A stretch of DNA of 64,000 bases from Cricetomys ansorgei. Its lineage: Eukaryota > Chordata > Mammalia > Rodentia > Nesomyidae. The position numbers were made by a program, and so were the translations under genes. The notes under the pieces are model-generated. The model did not search any database, was not told the DNA's origin, and saw nothing but the letters and a program-made list of their open reading frames with translations. Of the stretch, positions 1 through 11,109 are shown piece after piece. Where the stretch lies: contig JAMJFZ010003638.1 of the NCBI GenBank assembly GCA_026225945.1, forward strand, positions 1-64,000, given 5' to 3'. Numbering within the stretch: position 1 is the first letter of the stretch; every line of letters starts with the position of its first letter.

Positions 1-110
1 TTGGGAAATTTCAATTCCCTGGGGTCTGTTGTTTGAACAGCCTGGTGGACACAAGCGTCTCTAGAATCTTCTCTTTTCTGCCAGACTGGTTACAGAGTCA
101 CACCACAGAC
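1..110. repeat. Diverged interspersed repeat, copy 1 (family unknown)
   Basis: This stretch resembles 28833-28950 in the same orientation. Shared blocks include TGGGGTCTGTTG, a following ACAG-CTG segment, and TTTCTGCCAG followed by a CCAGTTG-like block. The match is colinear but diverged, so these look like two old copies of one dispersed element. I cannot name the family. The copy is cut by the window start. Confidence 0.5.
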
Positions 111-295
111 CTGACTGGGCAGTCCCTGTGCTCTTCCCAGGTAAAACTTCAGCACGCTCCCACGCTCATCAAACGTGGTGCAGAGTTGAAAACACGGTAT
201 GATTACTTCACTTAGCAGAATGATAGGATTTTACCAACTATTTAAGGATGGCCATTTAAAACTTGTAGTTAGAAAATAGGTCAAACAAACAAACA

Positions 296-505
296 GCTGG
301 TGTGACGTGATGGCTCAGTGGTTAAGAATGCCTATTGCTCTTACGGAAGACCCAGCACCCGCATGGCAGCTCACAACAACTCCAGGTCCGAGAGATCTGA
401 AGCCCTCTTCTGACTTCCGTGGGAAACTGCTTGCGCATGGTGCACATCATACGTGCAGGCACTCATACACATAAAATAAATAAATCTAAAAATAAATTTT
501 AAAAA
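296..505 (+). repeat. B2/B3-type SINE
   Basis: The tRNA-like head (TGATGGCTCAGTGGTTAAGA) lies at the left. A CATGGCAGCTCACAAC block, a CCCTCTTCTGACTTC block and an ACACATAAAATAAATAAAT A-rich tail follow. This is the order of a forward rodent B2/B3 element. The head carries degraded pol III box A and B motifs. It is diverged, so probably an old copy. Confidence 0.85.
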
Positions 506-810
506 AAGAAAAGAAGAAAGATATACGTTTTTCTTTACCAGCAAAGCTACCAGCAAGGACTAAAATTGGAATATGGTAGCCGGCTCGGTGCACTCAGGAT
601 GAGGGGCAGAAGCCTGCAGAAGCTGGGGCTTGACAACGTGAGCCTGAAAGACGTGGGTGACCTCAGGGAGGTCAGAGGTCATCATGTCAGGCAGGTCGTT
701 GGCAACGCATCCAAAGGTTTGGTGCTCCTTCACAGGGAAGCCATTGGTTGTTTGCATTGGCCTGTTAGAATTTTGTCCCTGAAACAAATACCAGAGGCAA
801 TAGGCGTACG
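506..810. other. Unassigned sequence
   Basis: Overlapping open frames run on both strands (plus 566-925, minus 560-787). Neither gives a protein I recognise and neither has a convincing splice or codon-use signal. I treat the stretch as noncoding. Confidence 0.4.
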
Positions 811-1092
811 AGAAAGGTTTATTTTGCCTTATGATGTCACGGGATCTCTCCCTATGGGTTTGTGTGAGTCAGTATGTCACCATGGTGGAGCAACAAAGCT
901 CATTTCATGGGAAGAGAAAAGATAAAGACTCCACCATCCCACCTTCGTTACCAGTTCCCACCTCCGTGGACCTAAAGCCTCCTATTAGGAACCACCCCTC
1001 CAAGGTTCCACCTCTTCATAGTTGAGCCAGGCTAGGGACCAAGGCTTTAACACCCCAGCCATTGAAGAACACACCTAGATTCAAACTGTAGC
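811..1092 (-). repeat. MaLR-like LTR remnant (reverse)
   Basis: It begins with AAAGGTTTATTTTGCC, continues with a CACCATGGTGGAGCAAC block, then a CCTCCAAGGTTCCACCTC block, and ends with GATTCAAACTGTAGC. This is the layout of the reverse complement of rodent MaLR-type LTRs, where the AATAAACCT polyadenylation segment appears as AGGTTTATT. The family assignment is from memory of consensus structure. Confidence 0.5.
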
Positions 1093-1810
1093 GGCCAGGC
1101 GGTGTGCTAGTATCAACATACGAGCACCTGGAGATTTTGACCATCGCCTAAGTGAATCGTAGCCACTTGTCGACACACAGGAGCAGAGAATAGGATGGGG
1201 CCGGCACTGGCTAGGGAGGGTGACGTTGGGGATGGATCGATTGTGACGGTAGAGCACAAGCTTTCACTTCTGAAATGGACACCAAGTCCTGGCCACCCAG
1301 GATAGAAGAACGTCCCCTTAGGATCTAGCTGCTGCTCTGCAGCGCTTTTCCCATTAGACACGACCTGCTGGGACATGGCAGACAGGATTCCTCACCTGGG
1401 AAGTGAATTACAAAAGAATATTGAGACTAAGGTATTGGTGCCTGGCATGTCTTGCTCCCCAGCCCTTTTCCTGCCTCCTGTGGGACTCAGAGTGTGACAG
1501 CCCACGTTTGTCACATGGGCTCTGAGTCCCTTCAGAGACCACTCTATGCTGCCTGTCTCTGGTGCTGGGACACGAACTAACCCCTGCCACGCTGCTGCCC
1601 ATCTCTCTGTCCACAGCATCAGTAAATTCTAATGTACCCAATGAGCCCCGTGTCCTAAGCCACCTGTTATTCCCCCATTCAAACTAAGATGAGCAAGACA
1701 ATGGCTTGAAATGTCTTAATTTTATTGTGATGATCGTTACATCATGCGTGTGTGTGTTTCAAATCATCGGGAGGTACACCTCAAAAATATTCAGTCTTCG
1801 TTAATTTTAA
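1093..1810. other. Unique sequence, no feature recognised
   Basis: Mixed-composition DNA with a short GTGTGTGTG run near 1747. Open frames near 1113-1376 and 1392-1641 (minus strand) have no recognisable product. Confidence 0.4.
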
Positions 1811-1983
1811 TTTTTTTTTGTTTGTTTGTTTCTTTGTTTTGAGGCCAGGTCTCACTGTGTAGCCCTGCCTGTCCTAGAACTCACTACAGAGAGTGACCAG
1901 CCTGGCCTCGAATTCACAGAGACCCGCCTACCTCTGACTCCTGAACGCTGAGACTAAAAGGCGTGAGCCACAGTGCCTGGCTC
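1811..1983 (-). repeat. B1 SINE (reverse)
   Basis: A T-rich run (complement of the A tail) precedes GAGGCCAGGTCTCACTGTGT, then CTGTCCTAGAACTCACT, CAGCCTGGCCTCGAATTC, and AAAAGGCGTGAGCCACAG. This is a reverse-oriented 7SL-derived B1. It is moderately diverged. Confidence 0.9.
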
Positions 1984-2293
1984 ATAATTTAGTATTTTTA
2001 ATAAAGGAAATGATGATGACTGACTGGGTGGAAGGAATCGGAGGAGGGCAGGTGAGTTGCTTCTGGACGTGCTTAAGCCAGAGACAAGAGGATCAGCCAA
2101 ACCACCCCCCAACCACGTTACCTAGCGCCTACGTGTGCCTTGGCTTCCTCTAGTGTAGGAAAAGAAATTAGGAAACAGAAATCGGCAAAGGAAAATTAAG
2201 TTATTTACAGCTTGGCCAAAATGGGGTAAGAAAGAAGTATAATTTTCATTTCAGTACCCGTAGGGCCACCTTACCCTTGACAAGGCGGCGCTC
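1984..2293. other. Unique sequence, no feature recognised
   Basis: Purine-rich, mixed composition. Nothing recognisable as gene or repeat. Confidence 0.35.
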
Positions 2294-2465
2294 GCAAAGG
2301 ACCCAAGTGTGGTTCCCAGCACTCACATGGCAGCTCACAACCATCTGTTAACTCCAGTTGCAGAAGTTGTGATGCTCTCTTCTGACCTCTGTGGATTCTG
2401 TGGTGCACATACAAACATGCAGACAAAACACACATATAATACGTATCCATTATGAAAGAGAAAAA
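2294..2465 (+). repeat. B2/B3-type SINE, 5' truncated
   Basis: The tRNA head is missing. The body is present: GTTCCCAGCACTCACATGG, CTCACAACCATCTG, AACTCCAGTTGCAG, CTCTCTTCTGACCTCTG, then a CAAACATGCAGACAAAACAC tail block. Forward orientation. Confidence 0.8.
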
Positions 2466-3517
2466 GAATCGGGTTCTGAGGGGTAGAGGATTCCACCTTT
2501 CCAGTTCTGTCTGGTAGAGTTTATCTGATAGACCATTTCTTTGACAGAAGTAGGGTGGGAAGCCTCATGTATCTTTCCTTTGGAGGTCAGCTTCGGTTCT
2601 AACTCCAGCAAGCCACATTAATACAATAATGTTGCAAGTGGGAAAAAAAAAAAACAAAACGTGACAGACTGGTAGGGGAAGATAAGGGTGCAAGGATCTA
2701 TCTAGAATATTCTCCCTCTAGCCAGAGGTCCGGCCTAGGATTGCAGCGGGAGGAAAGCTTACTAAATTTGACCAACGACGTCTTAAGATTACACGTTGAC
2801 GTTTGGGCATCTGGGAGCTCCTACAGGCAGGAGGAGGGCTCCCTTTTAATTAGCAGGGCTGCTCTCTGCAGGCAGGTCCAGGTGCAGAGCTCTGGGCCTC
2901 TTCCTTTGTCTTCAGAGAAGCTTAAGTAGCTGCCCCTTTCCCTTGGCCAAGCCTCTCTGTGCTTTTCTCCAGGGGAGGCCTTCATCCAGTGACAGCACAC
3001 ACACACCTGCCTGCTGGGAGGTGCGACTCTGGCGGTGAAAATGGCTTTCAGCCATTACCGGCAACCTGCAAGGTCTGTCCACAGGTAAGGAAATGGTCCC
3101 GTGGTTTGGTGACTCAGGTCCCAGGGTGAGGATGGGTCTGTTCGAACTCATCTGCCAGGACTGTTTTTAAACTGATTTCAGAGCGATGCTGGCAAATTGG
3201 ACCTTCTTGAGTGCCTTCTCAGGCCGTGCTAATCTCAGCTCAGCTCTGCTCTAGTCCTGCTCTGGCAGAGCTCCTGGTTGATGTCCCCGACTCAAAACAG
3301 GGTCCCCTCGGATGCCGGGGGTCCATGGTAATCATCCGTAAGCCCCTTTTGGAACTCTCTTCTGATTCCTGTCCGCATTGCCCTTTAAGCTGCTGTTTGC
3401 CAGAGGGAAGACATCTGCTTTTTCCTGCAGTCATAATAATATTTTTAAAAACCTTTTATTTCCCATTGATGCGCAACCTGTTAACGGTCATTTAACATTT
3501 ATGCAGTGTGCCGTGTC
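2466..3517. other. Unique sequence with a short A-run
   Basis: An A12 run at about 2643-2654 is the only low-complexity element. Overlapping open frames on both strands between 2740 and 3500 give no known protein. Confidence 0.4.
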
Positions 3518-3612
3518 CAGTCACATGATGCTAAGGGCAGGTTCTGAGAAATGCATCGTCAGGCAACTTGGTCACTGTGGGAACATCACGGATTGCAGTA
3601 AGCAGTCACAGC
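3518..3612 (+). repeat. Tigger-type DNA transposon fragment
   Basis: The segment starts with CAGTCACATGATGCTAAG and continues GTTCTGAGAAATGCATCGTC, then GGTCACTGTGGGAACATCA. This matches my memory of the terminal part of an old mammalian non-autonomous element whose consensus starts CAGTCATGCGTCGCTTAA. Only one end is visible. The exact family name is uncertain. Confidence 0.55.
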
Positions 3613-3842
3613 GGCACTGGTGTTACAGCGGGCCCCCGTCATCGTGCGCGCAGTCCACAGTTGGCTGAAACATGACAGAGAGCGCGATGTGTTACTTCTC
3701 CCGAGTCAGCTTTTTGGTCTTATATCCTCTGTGAAACTGGGCGGTGAGCACAGCAGCCCCCGGGGATTTCCGTGTAATGCGTACAGGGCTTCTTTAACTC
3801 AGCCCTTTGCACAAATGACAAAGGATGAACTGAGACTCCCTT

Positions 3843-4170
3843 ACCAGCTGGCTAGGTGGTTTGGCCTGTAAGGCACTTGCTACAAAGCCTGACAACCGAA
3901 ATTCGATCCTGGGACCTGCATGGTAGGAGAAAATTGCCTGCAAATTGTCTGCTCTTTTCTCCTTCCTTCCTCAAGACAGGGTTTCTCTGTTGTAACTCTG
4001 ACTGTCCTGGAACTCACTCTGTAGACCAGGCTGGTCTTGAACTCACAGAGATCTGCCTGCCTCTGCCTCCCAAGTCCTGGGACTAAAGGCATGGGCCACG
4101 ACCTCCCAGCTGCAAAAAGTCCTCTTATTGCTGTATGCACACTCCAGGCACACATACCCGCCACATAAAT
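3843..4170 (+). repeat. B3-like SINE split by a B1
   Basis: A forward tRNA-derived SINE begins GCTGGCTAGGTGGTTTGGCC, with GGCACTTGCTACAAAGCCTG and GATCCTGGGACCTGCATGG. It stops near 3956 and resumes at about 4111 (AAAGTCCTCTTATTGCTG, then CACACTCCAGGCACACATAC). The gap is exactly filled by a reverse B1. Confidence 0.75.
3970..4111 (-). repeat. B1 SINE inserted in a B3-like SINE
   Basis: Reverse B1: AAGACAGGGTTTCTCTGTTG, CTGTCCTGGAACTCACTCTG, CAGGCTGGTCTTGAACTC, AAAGGCATGGGCCAC. It carries the TTGTAAC variant seen in other B1 copies of this window. Flanks 3939-3956 (TGCAAATTGTCTGCTCTT) and 4111-4128 (TGCAAAAAGTCCTCTTAT) look like a decayed target-site duplication. Confidence 0.9.
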
Positions 4171-4217
4171 ACACACATGTAACAAATACAGACAATCCCT
4201 CAGTGCCGACGTGGCAT

Positions 4218-4440
4218 GCAGAGGCTGGAGAGACGGCTCAGCAGCTAAGAGCACCGGCTGCCTTTGCATAGGACCTGGATTTGACTCCCAGCACCCACAG
4301 GCTGGCTCTCAAACATCTGTAACTCCAGTTCTAGGGGACCTGACGCCCTCTGCTGGCTCTGAGGGCAGCCGTTTTACACACGGTACACATACACACACGC
4401 AGGCAAACAGTTACACACATAAAATAAATGTGAAAGAAAA
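4218..4440 (+). repeat. B2-type SINE
   Basis: GAGGCTGGAGAGACGGCTCA head, AAGAGCACCGGCTGCC, GTAACTCCAGTTCTAGGGGA body and an ACATAAAATAAATG tail. Forward and near full length. Confidence 0.92.
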
Positions 4441-4647
4441 AGTCTAAAGTTTGGAATAAAGCTTAATATATTTTAGTTGAAAAGGTAGATAGATCCATGG
4501 AATGGAAGATAGCTCCCAGCAGAAGCACGCATCGCTAATATAAACATAACGGTCTGCCAGTTTTAAATTAGCAAGTCATATATTTTTAAAAAATAGGTAT
4601 CGTGACAAGGCCTTACAACTAAACAGGATGCATCTACCGCCTGCAGG

Positions 4648-4687
4648 TTTTGTTTTTTGGTTTTTTTTGTTTGTTTTTTTTTTTTTT
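4648..4687. repeat. T-rich simple repeat
   Basis: A poly-T tract broken by single G residues, 40 bp. It is not attached to a recognisable SINE. Confidence 0.8.
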
Positions 4688-4926
4688 CCCAAACATCAAC
4701 TGATGTGTGCAAAGAGATTCAATGCACTCAAATGGTGACAGTCGCGCGAAGGGCCAGATGTTATATGATGCATTTAGTTTGAGCTCCAGTATCTAAACCA
4801 ACTTGAGGCATAAGTATGACAGGTGGGGTCATGGTATGGTTAGGTCTCAGGAGAGAGTTTGTTTTCCTGGCTTTATGTCCCTTCAACTTTATCATATGCA
4901 GAAGTCGGATGTTTGCGTTGGTGATT

Positions 4927-5020
4927 GTTTTTTTTAAAGATTTACTTATTTTTATTTTATGTGTATAAATGCTTGCTTACATGTATGCATAGGCATACTG
5001 TGCACGCAGTATGTGCATGC
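4927..5020 (-). repeat. B3/B2 SINE 3' fragment (reverse)
   Basis: AAAGATTTACTTATTTTTAT followed by TTTTATGTGTATAAATGC and CTTACATGTATGCATAGGC is the reversed tail of a B2/B3 element. The tRNA head is absent, so this is a fragment. Confidence 0.65.
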
Positions 5021-6109
5021 ATGGGATGTATGCCCACACCCATACCCACACACACAGATTAATACACGTAATAAAACTTAAATACAGATTTCACAGTTCT
5101 TAGGAGTTGTATACTAGGTTCTGGGAGTTGGGGTGGTAGCTGTGTCTGTATCTTGTCTCCTGCTTCGGGAACACTTCTTTTCCATTTTGAGTCTCCATTG
5201 TTTGCCTGCCCGGCTTTTAAGTCTTATTGCTGTGACATGAAAACTCACTTAAATTTCAAGGTCGTCTTAGCCATCGTGTTCCAGAGACGGGGGATTTTGA
5301 GATGTAGTCACAGAAATGATGAACTGTTTCAACTACTCTTGTTCCCAGTTGCTGAATGCAGCGTTCTTTTACACGGAGATTCTCAGAAGCCTCCTGTTAC
5401 CTGCGATTGATCTCCTAAAATGCTCTCTTGCTTGGCTTCAGGAAGCCGAAGCCCACTGAGGATTTAAAAAAACCTAAAAGGAAAGTTCAAAGAGGTTGGT
5501 TGAGCTAGGCAGTCAAGATCCGAGGTTTCCTTTTCAAAATGAACATCGAACTTTAAAACCCCCAATTTAGACAGAGGCGGAGGCACGCGTGTTTTTCTTC
5601 AGAATTCTCACACTGCTTGGCTTGGGGTCCCAGCAAGGAACCCTAAGGAGGTGTGCAGTGTCCAGGCCACCAGCTGGACATGCCCTTTGTTCTTGGGCAA
5701 CGGTGTGTCGGTATATGCATCCTATTTTGGTTGCAGGAAGGAAAATTCTTTTTTCTGTTCGCACCATCGGGTTTCTTTCAGTTTGCAGAAACTGTGTCAG
5801 CATTTCGTGAAGGGGAAACGACTTAAAGACAAAGGGGAGGCATTCTTTTAAAGGTCTGACAGGGAGACAAAGCAGGATTCCTTTTCTCCGTAGAGGGTCT
5901 GATGGCAGCGGCACAGACAGGAGCACGGGAATGTGTGGTACAGATGATAAGGTTAAAGGGTACAGGCCTGCCCTGCTTGATAAGAAGGTTTTATTTTCAG
6001 ACTAAGGAACTCTTCTTGCTAGATTCTCCAGCTCGTGTTTTCCCTCAGCTGCTGGATTAGCTTTCCTGTGTTGAGATGTGGAACACTGGGATTTTTTTGT
6101 TGTTGTTGC
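5021..6109. other. Unique sequence, no feature recognised
   Basis: Non-repetitive DNA. Open frames at 5153-5410 (plus) and 5567-5926 (minus) have no recognised product, and the minus one is shadowed by two open plus frames. Confidence 0.4.
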
Positions 6110-6336
6110 TTAAAATACGTATTTATTTTATTTTCATTTTATGTGTATGCTTGTCTGCACATATGTATGTGCACCAAGTACATGCCTGGTTCCCCCAGAG
6201 GTCGGAAGGGGATGTTGGATCTCTTGGACCTGGAGTTACAGACAGTTGTGAACCACCATGTAGGTGCTAGGAAACGAACCCAGGTCCCCTACGAGAGCAG
6301 CCAGTGCTCTTAACCACGGATCCATCTCTCCAGCCC
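6110..6336 (-). repeat. B3/B2 SINE (reverse)
   Basis: It runs from TTAAAATACGTATTTATTTT through CCAGAGGTCGGAAGGGGATG and GACCTGGAGTTACAGACAG to GTGCTCTTAACCACGGATCC and ATCTCTCCAGCCCC. This is a full reversed B2/B3 ending in the tRNA head. Confidence 0.92.
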
Positions 6337-6962
6337 CAGGTTTGGTTGTTTTATAGGGTGCTACATTCCAAAGACTTTGGTAAATGTACAGAGAAGATCA
6401 GAGGCGTCCAGACTGTGGCTGTACTGCACAGGATCTTGGTGGTTTTGTTGACCCACCAGTTGCCCCACCCAGACCTTCAATTCCCTTCATTAGAATATTT
6501 TTCATCTCTACCCATCAATCACTGACTCCTCCAAAACACAAATGCAATGAGAGCACTCTTCTCTTGATTGTTTTTATTCCTTTAATTAAAATTAAGCCCA
6601 GAGACCAACCCTTAGATTAGCAAATGCCCATTTTAAGCAAATCTGGTGGATGAAATTCCATCATGGCCAGCCCTGTGCATTAGGAAGTAGTTATTGGCTT
6701 TGTAAGAGAATCCTCTGCTTTGCAGAGGTGCAGCTAGAGGATTTGCTGAAAGGCTCGATCACATTTAAAATAATTGGGCTTGCCTGCATTTGTCTGAAGG
6801 CCTCCTATTGCGTAAGCATGCGGTCTTCTGCAAATGGCCAAAATGTCCTAAGACACCAACCACCTGCTAAAGAATATCAGCTGTTGCAACTGCTCTAGAT
6901 AGCAGCCGGTTGGTGGCAAAGGCGTTAGAGACGGAGACAGGAGATTCTCTGTATTACACTGC
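6337..6962. other. Unique sequence, no feature recognised
   Basis: Plain non-repetitive DNA between a SINE and a minisatellite. The open frames present (6384-6620, 6650-6898) give no known protein. Confidence 0.4.
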
Positions 6963-7158
6963 ACTGTGTTGGCTGCAGGTGTGTTGCATGTACTGTGTTG
7001 GCTGCAGGTGTGCCAGCTGCAGATGTGTTGCATGTACTGTGTTGGCTGCAGGTGTGTTGCATGTACTGTGTTGGCTGCAGGTGTGTTGCATGTACTGTGT
7101 TGGCTGCAGGTGTGCCGGCTGCAGGTGTGTTGCATGTACTGTGTTGGCAGCAGCCGTG
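6963..7158. repeat. 29/44-bp minisatellite
   Basis: The unit starts ACTGTGTTGGCTGCAGG and ends TGTTGCATGT. Unit starts are 6963, 6992, 7036, 7065 and 7094, with a partial unit at 7138, giving lengths 29, 44, 29, 29, 44. The 44-bp form carries a 15-bp internal duplication of the TGTGCCAGCTGCAG type. Because 29 is not a multiple of 3, the Cys/Leu-rich open frames over it are artefacts. Confidence 0.95.
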
Positions 7159-8542
7159 TGGTGCTGTAGCATCTTCACTCCAGAGGAGCGGAATAGTTTG
7201 TCAGCAGTGAAGACCCCTTTGACACGGGGAGATGAATCCAAGTTGCAGATCAGCCATCTCGGCCGACACCACCTGGCCTCTCCAGTTCACAAAGGAGAAT
7301 GAGTTCCGAACCTTGAGAGAGGTGAGAGTTATGGAAAGGATCTGGAAGAATTTAGAAGCTGCACATTTAAAAATAATTCTCATTTCTTCCAAACAGAGAA
7401 AGCATGGGTGAGCGAGTTCATGACAAATTTGAAATGGCCAGTAACTTACATCTCTGAATATTGTAACTTAATTATAACATTTTTTTTAAAAAAATGGAAG
7501 TGTTTTCTGAGCCAGTATCCTGGACATTTTCTGTCTTATTTAACAGAAAACCACGATTTGCAGGACCCAACAAGTTAAAGCATGGTTGAACGCAGCCTGT
7601 ATTTAAACTTAAGCCTGTTCTTTTGAACTGGATTTTTTCCTTCCTAATGGCAAGAATTTTACAATAGCAAAGGGAAAATTATTTGAACTCATGGGTAATT
7701 AAATATTGACTTTAGTGCATCTAAATGATTGCTCATCTTACAAAAAAAAGATTAGAATTAGCCGTTATTATGCATAATATGACTTAGAAAAAAGATTAAA
7801 ATCTCATTTCTTCTTCATGTTCCCCTCTAGCAGCCTTACTGGTATCATCTCGCCTCCTGTTCTTGTTTGATGAATCTCAAGGAAATCTGAACAAGAGCAG
7901 TCCGGGCTCTCTCCCGGGTGGGTGTCCTGGGAGTTAGGGTCATTGTGCTGTCACTTGAATGGCTTTCTCACTCCTAGAAAAAAAGCAAGCGGGCCCACAC
8001 CAGAGGCCCTCCTGCAGAATCACCGAAGACCCACGGCAGGATCCGGTTTCCACCGACAGGATTTCCCAGAGCCGTTGGGACATCTCTCTGTGGTTGGCCT
8101 GGTTCACACCTCCCCCAGGCTTGGTTCTTACACCTGACCTGCCTGCCCAGGTCCTTACTAACCCAGGATCTGTTTTTAGCTGTGTAGGTCATGACCTCAA
8201 GGTCTGTGGTTCTGTATGACATCATTGCTAATTAGCTTCAGTTGTCATTGCCCTGTGGTTGGCTCACCCTCCACACCTCTGCCTTCCCCGAGAATGCCGG
8301 TCATTGGCTTCCCCTCCTGCACAGAGCCTAGAGGAGTGACGACACCCACGGGTGTGCTTCCGGCTCCTGCCCCATCCCAGCTCTGTGCCGGGGGACTTGG
8401 CCCTCAAGAAAGGGGCATTCTAACCTGCCAGTCAGGGGCTGCACATAAGAACACAGCATTATTTGCTAAGAGGCATTTATCTTTTCTTTGTTGAAGGTTT
8501 GGGATTGGTAAAATAATTTTTAATATGAATTAATTTATTTTT
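7159..8542. other. Unique sequence, AT-rich in 7340-7800
   Basis: No repeat recognised. The AT-rich part holds TAATTAAAT and CTTAATTATAAC motifs and could be conserved noncoding DNA. Around 8220-8480 the sequence is more GC-rich. No gene is supported. Confidence 0.35.
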
Positions 8543-8692
8543 GTTTTTTTTTCGAGACAGGGTTTCTCTGTTGTAACCCTGGCTGTCCTGGAACTCACTC
8601 TGTAGACCAGGCTGGCCTCGAACTCACAGAGATCTGCCTGCCTCTGCCTCCCGAGTGCCGGGATTAAAGGCGTGCGCCACCACAGCCTGGCT
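8543..8692 (-). repeat. B1 SINE (reverse, full length)
   Basis: T-rich start, GAGACAGGGTTTCTCTGTTG, CCAGGCTGGCCTCGAACTC, ATTAAAGGCGTGCGCCACCA, ending GCCTGGCT. It is little diverged and retains CpGs, so it is a fairly young copy. It has the TTGTAACCC variant. Confidence 0.95.
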
Positions 8693-10044
8693 ATAATTTC
8701 TTAAATTAAAATAAATCACACCATTTTTCCCTCTTGCATTTCCTCTCCAGTCCTCCCATTACTCCCTCAAATCCATGGCCTCTGCTTTGTTTTATATGTG
8801 TCATACATGTGTTACATACAAATGGATTAATATCTAAACAGAACCTGCTGAGTTAGTTTAGTGTTGCTGTTTGTCTGTGACATCAGAGCTGACCACTTGG
8901 CATTGGATTAACAGATTCCTCTAGGGAAGGCTAATGTCTGGTTCTCAGTTTCCCTTAATGGCCTTTAGTTCTTTGTCTAGGGGTGGGCCCCTGTGAGATT
9001 TTCCCCTAATGGAGATGTCTTATAGGGAAAAGCAAAAGGGGGAAAATAACTTAAGATAATCAAGCACACCCATATATGGGTAAATTTGGATACGAGAAAG
9101 GTTCTTATATATGTAAATGTGGACATGGTATATATGATAAATGCATATTGTAATATACATATATATGTCTATACACAGACACACATACACATATAGTGGG
9201 TTGCAACTTATTTTGATAGCTTAAAAAATGTCTGTTCTGCCAGGGATAGATCTTTGTAGTTACAGACGTAACAGGATAAGAGGGGGAAAAGAAGAGGCGA
9301 CGAGGTAATGGGCTCTGAGAGGAAGATGAAATGCTTATGGAGGTTGGGGTGGTAGGGGTAGTGTCGCTGGCTTTCCTGGCCTGGAAGGTCAGCAGGGGTT
9401 TCAGCGCTGATATCCAAAAGGAAGTCGGTTTACAGTTTTGCGTCCTTCACAAGCCTTGGGGTCCGGGACACAGGCTCACATTACTGTTTCCGCAGGAAGT
9501 GATGCTAATAGCGGCTAGAAGTGTGCGTTTATACGGTCTGTGTCTGAGGACCCAGGCGGTGTCAGCGTTTCCTCACTGTGAGTTGTGAGGTTAGAGAAGA
9601 GCCATTCATATGAGCAAACTCGCAACGTTTTACTAAGCGTTCCTAGGTTTGGCTGTGTGGATTTGAAGAAATGAGATGCACGGCACCCTGCCATCCAGGA
9701 CTAGCGCACGGCTCTTAAGCAGAAGGCTCTGGGGTCCCAGTCTTCTCGAGAGGACTGGCTTCAAGGGAGTTGTGTGGACGTGGCGTTTGCACAGAACGGT
9801 CTTCACCTATGTGATAAGCCCACTGGTGGGTGTGAGGGCTAACTCACGGGCACACTGAGGGCACTGAGACCCTCTAGCACATGTGCTGGGTATGGGACCT
9901 TTTCAAACAGTTTCAAATGTCTGCAGGAGAAAAATCGCTTAACGAACTTGTGGGCTTCCAGGGGATGCCCCACACTTCCTCATTTATCTGTGCATTCAGT
10001 TATTTAGTACATGTCCTTTGTGCAAAATAAAGGGGCTTCTGTCT
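8693..10044. other. Unique sequence with AT/CA-rich patch
   Basis: Around 9110-9195 there is an impure TATA/CACATA patch. The rest shows no repeat or gene that I recognise. Confidence 0.4.
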
Positions 10045-10250
10045 GAGAATGGCTCAGTGGTTAAGAGCGCTGGCTGCTCTTCCAGAGGACCTGGGTTCGA
10101 TTCCCAGGACCCACGTGGTAACTCACAACCGTCTGTAACTCCAGTTCCAGGGGGATCTGACGCCCTCTTCTGGCCTTCTTTGGTACTGCACAGACATACA
10201 TGCAATCTCTGAAACACGTACAACAAAAATAATCCTTTAAAAAATTAAGT
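10045..10250 (+). repeat. B2 SINE
   Basis: GAATGGCTCAGTGGTTAAGA head, GGGTTCGATTCCCAGGACCC box B region, GTAACTCCAGTTCCAGGGG, CGCCCTCTTCTGGCCTTC, CAGACATACATGCAA. Forward and well preserved. Confidence 0.93.
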
Positions 10251-10357
10251 TACAAAATAATGGGGTTCAGTCTGACATTTCTATGCATGTAAAATGTGTG
10301 CTTTGTCTATATCCACCCCTTTCGCTCTCAGTTATAGTCCCCTTCTCCTGTTTTCAT

Positions 10358-11109
10358 CACACACTCACACACACTCACACACACACACTCACACTCTCTC
10401 ACACACACACTCTCACACACACTCACACACATACACACACTCGCACATACTCACAACACACACTCTCACACACACACACACACTCACACACACTCATACA
10501 CTCACACGCACACTGACATAAACACACTCAGACTCACACACAGTCACACACACTCACACACACTCACACACACAGACTCACAACACACACTCACACACAC
10601 ACTCACACACACTCATACACTCACACGCACACTGACATACACACACTCAGACTCACACACAGTCACACACACACACAGACTCACAACACACACTCACACA
10701 CACACACACTCACACTCATACACTCACACGCACACTGACATACACACACTCAGACTCACACACAGTCACATACACACTCACACACTCACACACACACTCA
10801 TACACACTCATACACTCACACGCAAACTGACATACACACTCACACACTCACACACACTCTCACACACACACTCACACACAGACATACACACACTCACACA
10901 CTCACACACTCACGCACACTCACACACACACACTCTCTCACACACACACACTGACATACACACAGTCACACACACAGTCACACACACTGACATACACACA
11001 CTCACACACTCACGCACACTCACACACATACTCTCACACATACACTCACACACTCTCACACACACTCACACACTCACACACACTCACACACACACTCTCA
11101 CACACACAG
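10358..11109. repeat. Long CA-rich array with higher-order repeats
   Basis: About 750 bp of (CA)n interrupted by regular CT, CG and TA substitutions (CACACT, CACGCA, GACATA). The block CATACACTCACACGCA begins at 10495, 10614, 10717 and 10809, so larger units of about 119, 103 and 92 bp are nested in the microsatellite. The His/Thr-rich open frames are artefacts. Confidence 0.95.

Noticed and set aside
7385..7410. A micro-exon-like arrangement (CTTCCAAACAG then GCATGGGTGAG)
   Set aside because: It would be an exon of about 11 bases with no neighbouring exon. Chance is more likely.
10045..10125. tRNA gene signals (box A/B-like) in this and other forward SINEs
   Set aside because: They belong to B2 heads, lack a tRNA cloverleaf, and continue into B2 bodies.
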